From: Posidonia oceanica
Taxonomy: Eukaryota; Streptophyta; Magnoliopsida; Alismatales; Posidoniaceae
Assembly: GCA_037176725.1 (NCBI GenBank)
Contig: JAZBRS010000035.1
Location: 51,904,001-51,968,000, forward strand
Direction: 5' to 3'
DNA: 64,000 nt
Shown here in pieces: positions 31,339 through 40,995 of the stretch. Position 1 is the stretch's first letter, and every line of letters starts with the position of its first letter. The translations under genes and the position numbers were made by a program. The notes under the pieces are model-generated. The model did not search any database. It worked only from the letters and a program-made list of their open reading frames with translations, and was not told the origin of the DNA.

Positions 31339-34300
31339 CTAGAGCGCGTACGGGAGCTTGTCGTGCCAATCCTTGTGGGTTTCTGCCATTTTCTTCAGAA
31401 TCTTGACAATGTTTTTGTTTGCAGACTCCACTGCTCCATTCATTTGAGGCCGATAAGGCGAGGATCGATGGTGCTTGATCTTGAGACTTTGCAGGTATTC
31501 TTCGATCCTTTTGGCAATAAAGTTTGAGCCGTTGTCAGAGATGACAGAGTGCGGGACCCCGTATCGGGCAACAATATTGTTTCTGATAAATTTTTCTGTT
31601 GCCGCAGCGGTGACTGTCCTATAAGAAGCTGCTTCCACCCACTTGGTAAAGTAATCGATCGCTACCAGAATGTAACGATGACCATTTGAAGCAGCAGGGT
31701 GGATGGCGCCGATGACATCGATCCCCCAGGTGGAGAAAGGCCATGGCAAAGACATATTGTGCAGCTGATGTGGAGGGGCCTTGATGAAGTTACCATGGAT
31801 TTGACAATTGTGGCATCTACGCACGAACCGGCAGCAGTCGGCTTCCATGGTCTGCCAGAAATAACCTTGCAGCATGATCTTCTTGGCCAGGAGGACGCCG
31901 TTCATGTGCGGGCCACAGGTTCCCGCATGCACTTGGAGCATCAGCGTGTCAGCCTCCGACTTGTTCAGGCAGCGCAGTAGCATCTGGTTGTATGATCTTC
32001 TGTACAGCTGCCCGGCCCCTAACACATACTTTGACGCCAGACGCGCCAAAGTTCTCTGGTCTGCTGCCGTGGTATCAGGAGGAAAGTTACCAGACTCCAA
32101 GAAAGATTTTATTTCTTGATACCAGGGCTGCCCCTCTGCGGGATCCGCTTCTTCTATGCTCATGCAGTATGCAGGCTGTTCAATGCGAGTGACTGATACA
32201 TCCACACTGCTGTCTTCAGAAATGGTGAGCCAGGATGCCAGAGTTGCTAGTGCGTCTGCATACGCGTTCTTTGCTCTGTTCAGGTATGTGAAGCGGATGC
32301 TCTTGAATTCTTTCATCAGCCTCAGCAGGTGTTCGTGATACGGCACAAGCTTGGGATCTTTTGTCTTCCAATCGCCGTTCACTTGAGAAATCACCAGCAT
32401 GGCATCGCCGTGCACATGCAGCTTCTGCGCCTCATGCTCGAGGGCGACTTTCAACCCCAGGATGCATGCTTCGTATTCTGCTTCGTTGTTTGTGCAGGTG
32501 AAAGTCAGCTTCCTCGCGAAAGGAGTCATCTGTCCTTGGGGCGTGGCCAGCACTGCGCCTACGCCTCGGCCCTTCTTGTTGACTGCACCATCAAAGTAGA
32601 GCTGCCATTCCTCTGCTTCTTCAGGATTTTTCTGCTCAGAGCCCTCCATTGCAAAAAGAATGTCTTCATCAGGGAACTGCGTCTGGAGGGGTTGGTATTC
32701 AGGCAGAGGAAGGTCGGCAAGATGGTCTGCCATTGCTTGACCCTTCATGGATTTCTGTGTGACGAAGGTGATGTCGTACTGAGACAATAACACCTGCCAC
32801 TTGGCACATCTACCCACCATGGCCGGCTTCTGAAAGAGGAACTTGATAGGATCATGCCGGCATAAAAGCTGCACTGGGTATGCCATCATGTAGTGCCTCA
32901 ACTTCTGTGCAGCCCAAACAAGGGACAGGCAAGTCTTCTCTAGTGTTGTGTACCTGGCTTCGCATTCATTAAATTTCTTGCTCAGGTAGTAGATGGCGCG
33001 CTCCTTCCTACCAGATTCGTCATGTTGGCCCAAGACGGCGCCCATGGAATGCTGCGTGGTAGAAAGGTAGAGAAGTAAAGGTCTCCCCGGCGTAGGCGGG
33101 ACCAGGACAGGAGGCTTGATCAACAGCTGCTTGATCTTGGCAAATGCAGCCTGACACTCCTCGCTCCAGTGAATCTGCGCATTCTTCTTTAAGAGCTTGA
33201 ATATAGGTTCGCAGATGGGCGTAAGCTGTGCAATGAAGCGACTGATAAATTGTAAACGCCCAAGCAGACTTCTGACTTCTTTTTCAGTTCTAGGGGGTGG
33301 CATGTCCACGATGGCTTGTGCTTTCAACGGGTCCACCTCAATCCCCCTTTGGCTAACAATGTAGCCGAGCAATTTGCCAGAAGACACCCCGAATACGCAC
33401 TTCTTGGGATTCAGGCGCAGCTTGTACTTCCGTAGACGGTCAAAGAGCTTTCTGAGACAGGCAAGATGATCCTCGGGCTCTTTGGTTTTGGCGATCATAT
33501 CGTCTACATAGACCTCCACTTCTTGGTGCATGAGGTCGTGGAATAATGCAGTCATGGCCCTCTGATAGGTTGCACTAGCATTTTTTAGGCCGAACGGCAT
33601 GACTTGGTAGCAGAAGACTCCCCAAGGGGTGATGAATGAAGTCTTTTCCATGTCCTCTTCTGCCATTTTGATCTGATTGTATCCAGAAAAGCCGTCCATG
33701 AAGGAGAGCATTTTGTGGCCCGCTGTATTGTCGACTAGGACGTCAATGTGGGGCAATGGAAAGTCGTCCTTGGGACTTGCCTTGTTCAGGTCCCTATAGT
33801 CGATGCAGATCCGGATTCGGCCATCTTTCTTGGGCACAGGTACAATGTTTGCCAGCCATTCAGGATAAAGGACGACCTTCAGAAAGTTGACTCCAAGCTG
33901 CTTCATTATCTCTTCTTTGATCATGAGCAGCCATTGCGGTCGCCATCTTCTTAGTTTCTGCTTTATTGGCTTGGCATCTGGGTTTAAGGGCAGATTGTGC
34001 ACCACTATCTCTATGTCAAGGCCGACCATATCCTCGTAACTCCAGGCGAAGACATCCGCATATTCTTTTAGGAATGCGATGAATTCAGCTCGAACCTGGG
34101 TGGACAGCTGGGCACTGATGCAAACTTCTCTGACTTCCTCAGCTGTGCCGATGTTGACAACCTCCGTTTCTTCTTCGACATGGAGGTTGGGGCCTTCTGG
34201 GTCGTCGTCATAGGGCCGGAACTCGGGCAAAGGTTCGTCAGTCTCATCTATGCCCGTATCATCCTCCTCTCCATAAGCAATAAGTTCTGAGAGGATCTCT

Positions 34301-37056
34301 TTCTCGAAAGAAGGACTTGCAATGCTGAAAGAGTGTATGTGTTCTGCTGCTTGGCCCTGGTGACGCTTCAGGATGGTCACGCTTACTCGAGTATTCTTGT
34401 AGCCTCGGTGCGCGACCTCCGTCCTAGCAACTCCTTCTGCTGTTTGCTCTGGCCTGACTGACTCTGCTGAGTGCTCTGCTGATTCTGCTGCTGATACTAC
34501 TGACTGCTCTGCTGACTGTTCTGCTGCCGAGGCTGCTGACTGCTCTACTGCTGAGGCATTCTGCTCTGTTACTGCTGCTGCATGTACTGCTGATGTTCCT
34601 CCCTCTGGGTCTTCTAGTGTGCTTGTGGAGGATATGCCAGACTGGCGGCTAATCTGGTTACTGCCGCTCGATATATTGCTCAGGTGAGGCATGGGTTGTA
34701 CAAACCACCTAGACCCACCTTCTGGTTGAAGAGTGATGAGCTCATTTGGTCTAGGGGAGTCCGGCGTTGCTGAGTCTTCCAGGACCATGATAGAAGCATG
34801 GTCCTCTTGCAGAGGAGGATCCGTGACTACGGCTTTTCCTTTCCTTTCTGCAGCTTGGTGATCTGCCAGGTCTTCTGTTATCGACTTGATCTGTTCTTGA
34901 TAGAGTAGCTCTAAGTCGGACATCCAAGAATCGACCTGGGCTTCTATCGCCGCTCCTTCTTCCTCGTCTGAGGGGGAGTCGACATAGTAGGCGTCGGGGG
35001 CCTGCGGCACTGGCCCGGCTGCAAGATGGATCGCCGCCCTTGGGGTCTGCATGATCTGGTTCACGGGCGCGTCCGCTGATGGCAGTTCAGATGTAGAAGG
35101 CCCAAATAGACAGGCCAGCGATGCTGCTGATGGATAAGCTTCCAGGGTCACTGCGGAAGAGTAAACAGGGGTGCTCCTTGGAGGGCTCAAGGGCCCGGAG
35201 AGTGTAGTGCTCAGTTGGCCTTTTGTATCGGGCCGTAACTGAGAGAGCGCAGCCTCTGACGCCATAGGGTCTTGCCATGAGAGCTGCTGCGGGTCGTCAG
35301 GAGAATGCGGAGCGGACTGGGCCAACTGCATTCCTGAAGATGATGCTGAGGGAGCGGGCTGGGCCACGCTGCCGACTGAGTTGATGGACTGCCCCTCCAG
35401 AGATGGGGGCAGTGGCACTGATGTTGCTGTGACCGCTGGTAGCATGCTTGGTTCTGCCAAGAGGAGTGTCTCTGACTCCTGCACTGCTGCTGACTGTTCT
35501 TGAGAAGCTGGTGTGGCTGGAAAAGGATGAGAACTTGCATTTGCCACAGGGCCTGCTGAACTGCCTGCTGTTTCTGCCAGAGGGAGAGCTAAATAAATTG
35601 ACTGTGGGGTCTCTGCTCTGACCACTGTTTCTGCTGAACTGATTGGGACTGCCTCTGTTGCATCAGACTGCTCCTCATCCGAGTAGTAGTCCTCGACACA
35701 CACCCAATCCTCTGCCGGCGCTGTGGCTTGATCGTCGGTGGATCCCAGAATTCCTGCACTGGTAAAGTTAGTGAGGTCTCTGGGAATGGCTGGTGCATGG
35801 GCTTTGAGCTGGAAGCAGTGATCTTCTTCGAGCTTTGGTTCGTAGCCGAGGCCTTCAGACTTCCTTCGCTCCACTGCTACGATCGGCTCCGCGATCCCTT
35901 GGCCGTGACGCCCGAGCGGCGTGCCCTTTGTGTAACCCCACCTGTGACATACATTCTCGACCATTCGAAAGGGGTTACTGTGAACGGCCAAAGAGTTGAC
36001 ACGTTCAAGATCAGGAACGAAGTTAACTGGCTCGCACCGGTTAACGCGATAGAGGGCTTCAGAAGTCTCGGGGTCAAATGGGATAGATTGCGAAGACACG
36101 GGAGAGACTGCTTCGATCCGCTCCTTCTCAAAGTTCTCCGCCATGACGACAATGACATCATCGCCACGGCGGTACTTTATCATTCGATGGAGGGTCGAAG
36201 GAAGGACCTGATGCTTGTGAAGCCAAGGGCGCCCAAGCAGAAGATTGAAGTTAGGCTTCAAGTCGACGACATAGAATTCTACGTCGAAGACGACCGGGCC
36301 GATAGCTAGAGGGATAATCAGAATCCCTAGAGCGTCATGGTGAGTGTTGTCAAAAGCAGTCATTCCCTTTACGGCTGGCGTGATATCCTCGGCTTTGAAT
36401 CCGAGCTTGGTTGCTGTACGCAAGGGGCAGACGTTAAGGCCTGACCCGTTATCAACCAGTGTTAGGGGAATGCGAAAGTTTTTGAACTGCACCGTGACGA
36501 ATAGGGGCTGGTTGTGATTAATCCCCGCCGGAGGCAGCTCATCACTCGTAAAAGAGATGACCTGGGGCTCCGCGATTAACCCAACCATGCTCTCCAAGGC
36601 AGAAGGCTCAATGGACTGGGACACACGAGCAGCCTGGAACACACGAAGAAAGGCCTCGCGATGTTCGGCAGAAGTGTGGATCAAATCCCAGATGGAGATG
36701 TCGGCTTTAACCTTCTTAAGCTGGGAGGTTAGGTCTGCTCTAGGTTGGTCTCTCCTAGCAGCTGGAGGGGTGATTCTAGCAGGTTCTACAGGGGTAGTGG
36801 CAGGAAGCTGGGTTACTACAGGCCGGTTAGGGGCTTGGCTAACTACAGGCTGACCTGGGGCTGGATCTGCTAAGGGTTGGCCTGAGGGTGGGGGTATAAC
36901 AGGTCCAGGGTGAGTTGGCCTAGTTGCCGGTGCTGGGGGCCTATAAACCCTCCCCGATCGCGTTACTTCCGCACACATTTCTGTGGCGTAGCTGTAGGGG
37001 ACGCGATGGGTGTCCAGGGTCAAATCAATGACGACTGGAGCACGTGCTGCGAGCAC
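31339..37056 (-). CDS. Element D protease, RT, RNase H, second RNase H, integrase polyprotein
   Basis: A 1905-codon frame. Protease active site VDNGSG at 201-206 with LLLGRPWL at 273-280. A G-patch-like motif follows at about 372-406 (WGYTKGTPLGRHGQG, EGLGYEP). Residues 430-970 are an acidic, Ser/Ala/Pro-rich linker. RT covers about 980-1260 with SFMDGFSGYNQIK and YVDD at 1183-1186. The first RNase H (1325-1445) has lost its first Asp (YLSTTQHSMG). The second RNase H (1485-1608) is complete: D1489, E1527, D1551, D1601. Integrase has H1710, H1717, C1748, C1751 and catalytic D1780, D1841, E1877, with 35 residues between the last two. It stops at a UAG. The apparent start Met is an artefact of a 1-bp deletion; in E this frame is continuous with gag. 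Confidence 0.95.
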   Translation of the reverse strand: MLAARAPVVIDLTLDTHRVPYSYATEMCAEVTRSGRVYRPPAPATRPTHPGPVIPPPSGQPLADPAPGQPVVSQAPNRPVVTQLPATTPVEPARITPPAARRDQPRADLTSQLKKVKADISIWDLIHTSAEHREAFLRVFQAARVSQSIEPSALESMVGLIAEPQVISFTSDELPPAGINHNQPLFVTVQFKNFRIPLTLVDNGSGLNVCPLRTATKLGFKAEDITPAVKGMTAFDNTHHDALGILIIPLAIGPVVFDVEFYVVDLKPNFNLLLGRPWLHKHQVLPSTLHRMIKYRRGDDVIVVMAENFEKERIEAVSPVSSQSIPFDPETSEALYRVNRCEPVNFVPDLERVNSLAVHSNPFRMVENVCHRWGYTKGTPLGRHGQGIAEPIVAVERRKSEGLGYEPKLEEDHCFQLKAHAPAIPRDLTNFTSAGILGSTDDQATAPAEDWVCVEDYYSDEEQSDATEAVPISSAETVVRAETPQSIYLALPLAETAGSSAGPVANASSHPFPATPASQEQSAAVQESETLLLAEPSMLPAVTATSVPLPPSLEGQSINSVGSVAQPAPSASSSGMQLAQSAPHSPDDPQQLSWQDPMASEAALSQLRPDTKGQLSTTLSGPLSPPRSTPVYSSAVTLEAYPSAASLACLFGPSTSELPSADAPVNQIMQTPRAAIHLAAGPVPQAPDAYYVDSPSDEEEGAAIEAQVDSWMSDLELLYQEQIKSITEDLADHQAAERKGKAVVTDPPLQEDHASIMVLEDSATPDSPRPNELITLQPEGGSRWFVQPMPHLSNISSGSNQISRQSGISSTSTLEDPEGGTSAVHAAAVTEQNASAVEQSAASAAEQSAEQSVVSAAESAEHSAESVRPEQTAEGVARTEVAHRGYKNTRVSVTILKRHQGQAAEHIHSFSIASPSFEKEILSELIAYGEEDDTGIDETDEPLPEFRPYDDDPEGPNLHVEEETEVVNIGTAEEVREVCISAQLSTQVRAEFIAFLKEYADVFAWSYEDMVGLDIEIVVHNLPLNPDAKPIKQKLRRWRPQWLLMIKEEIMKQLGVNFLKVVLYPEWLANIVPVPKKDGRIRICIDYRDLNKASPKDDFPLPHIDVLVDNTAGHKMLSFMDGFSGYNQIKMAEEDMEKTSFITPWGVFCYQVMPFGLKNASATYQRAMTALFHDLMHQEVEVYVDDMIAKTKEPEDHLACLRKLFDRLRKYKLRLNPKKCVFGVSSGKLLGYIVSQRGIEVDPLKAQAIVDMPPPRTEKEVRSLLGRLQFISRFIAQLTPICEPIFKLLKKNAQIHWSEECQAAFAKIKQLLIKPPVLVPPTPGRPLLLYLSTTQHSMGAVLGQHDESGRKERAIYYLSKKFNECEARYTTLEKTCLSLVWAAQKLRHYMMAYPVQLLCRHDPIKFLFQKPAMVGRCAKWQVLLSQYDITFVTQKSMKGQAMADHLADLPLPEYQPLQTQFPDEDILFAMEGSEQKNPEEAEEWQLYFDGAVNKKGRGVGAVLATPQGQMTPFARKLTFTCTNNEAEYEACILGLKVALEHEAQKLHVHGDAMLVISQVNGDWKTKDPKLVPYHEHLLRLMKEFKSIRFTYLNRAKNAYADALATLASWLTISEDSSVDVSVTRIEQPAYCMSIEEADPAEGQPWYQEIKSFLESGNFPPDTTAADQRTLARLASKYVLGAGQLYRRSYNQMLLRCLNKSEADTLMLQVHAGTCGPHMNGVLLAKKIMLQGYFWQTMEADCCRFVRRCHNCQIHGNFIKAPPHQLHNMSLPWPFSTWGIDVIGAIHPAASNGHRYILVAIDYFTKWVEAASYRTVTAAATEKFIRNNIVARYGVPHSVISDNGSNFIAKRIEEYLQSLKIKHHRSSPYRPQMNGAVESANKNIVKILKKMAETHKDWHDKLPYAL

Positions 37057-37064
37057 AGGAGGGG

Positions 37065-38114
37065 TTACAGGGGGCCTATAGAATGCTGAGGTCTATCTAG
37101 TGGGTATGGTTGTTGGGGTGGGAAGGCTGGGGCAGGTTGAGGTCTGCCTAGAAGGTGTGGTTGAGGTCGCCCTAGAAGGTGAATGGGAGAACTAGGCTGG
37201 GCTCTGGCTAAAAGGTGTACAGGAGATTGAGCCTGAGGGAGCACGGTGGGAGACGCGCGAGGGCGCTCCGGCCTGGCATGCGGTCGGATCAAATGGATTC
37301 CCGACTCGGAGCCGGCAACTGCCGCCAAATAGAGACTGACTGGGAAAGGCTCAGAGAGGTCAGGGATAAGATCGGAAGGGTCTACTACAGAGGTAGCGGG
37401 CCCAGAGGGAAAGACAGAGTGGACGCCTGAGGTTCCCGCCCCTCCCGGATAAGAGTGCTCCGGTAGAGGTTGGCGGACGATGTCAGAATGCGGGGGAACA
37501 GCTGGAGATGCAGATGCATGGGTGCGTGCTTGAGTGGATGCCTCGTGCGTGTCGATCACAATCGTTCCCGATTCGATCAGGTCCTGAATTGCGTTCCGCA
37601 GGGAGAAGCAATTGTCCGTCGAATGCCCGACGCTTCGATGGAAATTGCAGAAGAGGTCCGACCTAAACCAATGCGGCAGAGGGCTTGGCGGCGGACGAAC
37701 CTCCGGGAACTTCAGGAGCGATGCCACCTTTGGCAAGATGACCGTGAGTGGTTCCACCAGTGGGGTGAAATTCCGCCTCTCAGTGGGTGGTCTTCTTTGC
37801 CTCGGGTACGGGCCTTGCTGAACCGGTACGGCAGGATAGACCGGTCTAGCGGTGGTTGTGATGTGCGGTGTGTGTGGGTTCCTCGGTGCAGGAGCGTACA
37901 CCGTCTGAGCTGGGGCAGGCCGAGACGGCAAGCGAACAGGCACAGTAGGAGAATCGACGAATGCAACAGCGGGCTTCGGCGAGTCCTTCCTCTTCGGGCG
38001 GTTGTTGTTGCTGCTGCTGCTGTTGTTGTTGGAGCTGCTGCTGTTGGCACTGTTGCTGCTGATCGCTGCCTGCTTAGCGAACGCAGAGAGAGCCGGGAAG
38101 TTGCCACTCCGCAA
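37065..38114 (-). pseudogene. Element D gag, nucleocapsid part (frameshifted)
   Basis: A 349-codon piece in a different frame from gag and pol. It starts within the sequence that in E runs on from gag without a break, contains a Ser/Asn run, VEPLTVILPKVASLLKFPEVRPP, and the zinc knuckle CNFHRSVGHSTDNC, then Pro-rich repeats of LLGRPQP type. It ends at a UAA caused by loss of one C in the run at about 37070-37077; E has the extra base and reads on into pol. The 5' break comes from one missing base near 38186-38192 compared with E. So the ancestor had a single gag-pro-pol frame. Confidence 0.88.
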
Positions 38115-38122
38115 AGAACTCT

Positions 38123-39820
38123 CTACGCGCGCTCCAGCTCTGATGAGTGCCGCAAAAGTAGTGACTGGTTGGATGCTAAGCAGAGCTCGAGAGACGGCTG
38201 CGCCCCTTTGATAACGATCTCGATAGATTCCTCGTCAGAGGGTCTATCTCGAACCTGAGAGGCAAGGGCGCGCCAGCGGCCGACGTACTCCCCGAACGGC
38301 TCACCAGAGTTCTGCTTGATGGCGATCAAGTCCACCCTCTTTGGGACAAGATCGAGGTTGAAGGAGTATTGTTCCAGGAACGCCTGACTGAGGTCGTTCC
38401 AAGTCTTGATGGCTGACATATCGAGTGATGTGAACCACTTGAGTGCCGGCCCGGTCAAACTCTTCTGGAACAAGCGGATCAGCAACCTCTCGTCAGCCTG
38501 AAGCTGAGCGAGATCACCGCAATACGCCTTCAGGTATGCTACAGGGCAGCCCCTACCATTATACTTCTCGAAGTCCGGGATTTTGAACTTCGGAGGGAGT
38601 ACCGCCTTTGGAAAGCAGCAGAGGTCTCGGAATTGGTAGGTCTGGTGCTCAGTACCCTGCACTAGTCGTAGTGCTTTCTCCAAGACGTCCATCCGGTTAT
38701 TGATGGGGTCTGGGATTGCTGCTGTAGGAGAGGGATCAGCAGGGGTAGTGAGCACATACGCCGAATGGGTCGCACCTATGTGCTCCTCCGGATCTACCAT
38801 AGCGTCGCCTGGTGGAGCAACGGGATGGCCGGCGTATCCGTGCTGGGGGATAGTGTATGCAGGAGTGTATGCAGGATGCTGGACTTGGTGGAGAGGAGAA
38901 GAATAAATGCCATGCTGTGATGGGACAGGGGGAGGATGACGGAGCACCAATTGCTGTACAGGCGGGGTGCCAGACAGCGAGCCAGTGAGGTACTGGGCTC
39001 CAGCCGGTCCAAAGGGTTGACCACCAGAAGGAAGTGGAGCATGCTGTGTTAAGTGTTGTGCAGGAGGAGGCGGTAAATGAGCCCCCATCGTCGGAACCGT
39101 GAGCAGTTGCGACGATGGTCGAGGCGGAGGTGTTGAGGTCGATGCAAGGAATGCAGGAACTGGCCTCGGAGGAACCTCAAGAACGACAGAGATAGAAGGA
39201 GGACGAACTGATAGAGCCATGCCCTGCAGTCTCTGGGCAAGCTCCATCAGGTGCTGGTACTGCGCCTCGGGCGTCTCGCCAGTGGGGACGCTGAAGTGCA
39301 GTGCCGGCGGAGGCTGAGAAGCAAGAGGCACGGACACAGATGGTCCGGGAAGGAGGGGATCTACAGAAAAAGTCGCAGCAACGGTGGAAGGGATGTCGAA
39401 AGCGACGTATCCCTGGGACGGAGGGGGCAGTGGCGTCTCCGGAGCGCGAGTAACGGCCGTCAAGATAGACTCGGCGACCGGATCCGGAGGAAGGGAGGCT
39501 TGCCACTGTCCCGGGGTGTACTGAGAACCTAGAGACGTCAGAGGAGGAAACCCTGGCATCGGAGGGGGAACAAGTGGGACAGAAAGAGCAACCGGGGGGG
39601 CCAGAACGGAAACACCCTCCGTGACAGGAGTAAAAGAAGGCTCACTAACGTACTGGGCCATTGCTGACCTAGAGCGTGTGAGAACAGGGCTGCGACGGGT
39701 ATTCAAGCGATGCTTCCTAAGAGGAGCTATCGTTGCAAGTGTGGATAGCTCGGAAGGGGAATGGTCGCGAACTAAGTCGCAAAAGGGCGTCAACGAGGGT
39801 CGGTACTCAAGCTCTGGCAA
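38123..39820 (-). CDS. Element D Gag, capsid part
   Basis: A 565-codon frame. The first 390 residues are Pro/Ser/Ala-rich and low complexity. The Ty3-type Gag core lies at about 395-550: KFKIPDFEKYNG, YLKAYCGDL, LFQKSLTGPALKWFTSL, IKTWNDLSQAFLEQYSFNL, YVGRWRALASQVRDRPSDEESIE. This core builds the virus-like particle in LTR retrotransposons. The last 16 codons (after GAQPSL) are out of frame because of a 1-bp deletion relative to E, so the natural protein would continue into the zinc-knuckle part. Start at MPELEYRPS is the first Met of the open frame; I cannot exclude a later one such as MAQYVSEPS, which E shares. Confidence 0.9.
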   Translation of the reverse strand: MPELEYRPSLTPFCDLVRDHSPSELSTLATIAPLRKHRLNTRRSPVLTRSRSAMAQYVSEPSFTPVTEGVSVLAPPVALSVPLVPPPMPGFPPLTSLGSQYTPGQWQASLPPDPVAESILTAVTRAPETPLPPPSQGYVAFDIPSTVAATFSVDPLLPGPSVSVPLASQPPPALHFSVPTGETPEAQYQHLMELAQRLQGMALSVRPPSISVVLEVPPRPVPAFLASTSTPPPRPSSQLLTVPTMGAHLPPPPAQHLTQHAPLPSGGQPFGPAGAQYLTGSLSGTPPVQQLVLRHPPPVPSQHGIYSSPLHQVQHPAYTPAYTIPQHGYAGHPVAPPGDAMVDPEEHIGATHSAYVLTTPADPSPTAAIPDPINNRMDVLEKALRLVQGTEHQTYQFRDLCCFPKAVLPPKFKIPDFEKYNGRGCPVAYLKAYCGDLAQLQADERLLIRLFQKSLTGPALKWFTSLDMSAIKTWNDLSQAFLEQYSFNLDLVPKRVDLIAIKQNSGEPFGEYVGRWRALASQVRDRPSDEESIEIVIKGAQPSLELCLASNQSLLLRHSSELERA

Positions 39821-40976
39821 AGGGAACTCGCTTACCGATCACGCTGACACAACAAAAGGAAATTAGGGTTAGAAACTAGAGGATGAATGCAAATGAGTTA
39901 GTTAAGTGGCGTGAATGATATGCATGCTTTCTAGTATGCCCCCCTTACCTAACTAGTGTTTCCTAGCAAGGCTGTCTACTCCGGGTATCCCTGGATGTAC
40001 GGGTCACCGACTCAGGTCAGAAAAAGTAGGTCCCCTGTCTAACTCCCGGCCCAAAGCTCAGGTAATGACAGGGTGGTGCGTTAGTGGCCTCTACCCCGCC
40101 AAAGCGTGGGTGGTACCCTCTACTAACACCGACACGACCCCCGGACAAGGAGGGGACGGACCGACCAACTTATGCCAAGCCCAAAGCAGTGGAACAAGAG
40201 GCCGGAATCGTCCTTCGCAGACTAGTTGGTGGACTCAGAGGAGAAGAATGCATGCCCTATATGATGCTCATGCAAATGATTAGAGTTTTTTATCTTGCAC
40301 ATTTTATTAACCAAAGGGGGTGAAGGATTGTTTAAAGTCTCTAGTTGCTCCTAGAAGTTCTTTTTACTTGCATTTTTTAGTTAACCATGGGGAAAGCAAA
40401 CAAGTCTCTACTATCCTAAGCATGGCAAGTGCAAAAGGGAAGAAAATCAGTCAAAATGGCAAGCAACCATCATACAACAAAACAAAAGGCAAGTTCATGG
40501 CATGTGCAAGTGTTTGTGGGCATGATGGTGAAAAAGAAACATTCATCAAGTCAAAAGGCATGTAAGCATAGTATGTGCGTGTGTAGTGGCATAGCAAGAG
40601 TGTAAAAGAGGCATTCAATCATCCAAAAAGCATGTGTTTTAGCCAAACAAAGTATGTAGACATGTAATGGGCAAGAATTAAAGTAATAATGGGCAAGTAA
40701 GGTAAAGCAGAGTAAAAGTGAGCATACTGCAAAGGAAATAAGAGCATAAGCAAGACAGTAAGTAAATAAAAAAAAAGCCAAGGAACAAAGCCAAGCAAAA
40801 GAAAGCGCGAACCGAGGCAAAAGAGGTGCAGAAACCTAAGCAAAGTAGCTACGAAGCGACTTGCTAGGAGTTTGCACAGAAAAGCGAACAAAACAGGCGA
40901 AGAAGGCACACAAGGCAGACAAAACCGCAAAACAAGCGAGCGAAAAGCCGGGAACGAAAGCCGGAGTCTAGTCTAA
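39821..40976 (-). other. Element D leader
   Basis: No gene. The block 40075-40205 is conserved with B and E leaders (plus-strand word CACCGACACGACCC). In sense order it is followed near 39950 by CTAGTTAG-GTAAGG, a good plant 5' splice-site match, in E CTAGATAG-GTGAGG. The stretch next to the primer site (40560-40976) is A-rich on the plus strand and full of GCAAGCAA-like words. Confidence 0.7.
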
Positions 40977-40994
40977 TCCCCAGCAGAGTCGCCA
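40977..40994 (-). other. Element D primer-binding site
   Basis: In sense TGGCGACTCTGCTGGGGA starts one base after the 5' LTR. Same position and similar sequence as in B and E. The tRNA is not verified; tRNA-Arg is usual in this lineage. Confidence 0.88.
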
Positions 40995-40995
40995 C

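Noticed and set aside
35728..36309. 193-codon plus-strand ORF within D's pol
   Set aside because: It is the antisense shadow of the protease/linker coding region.
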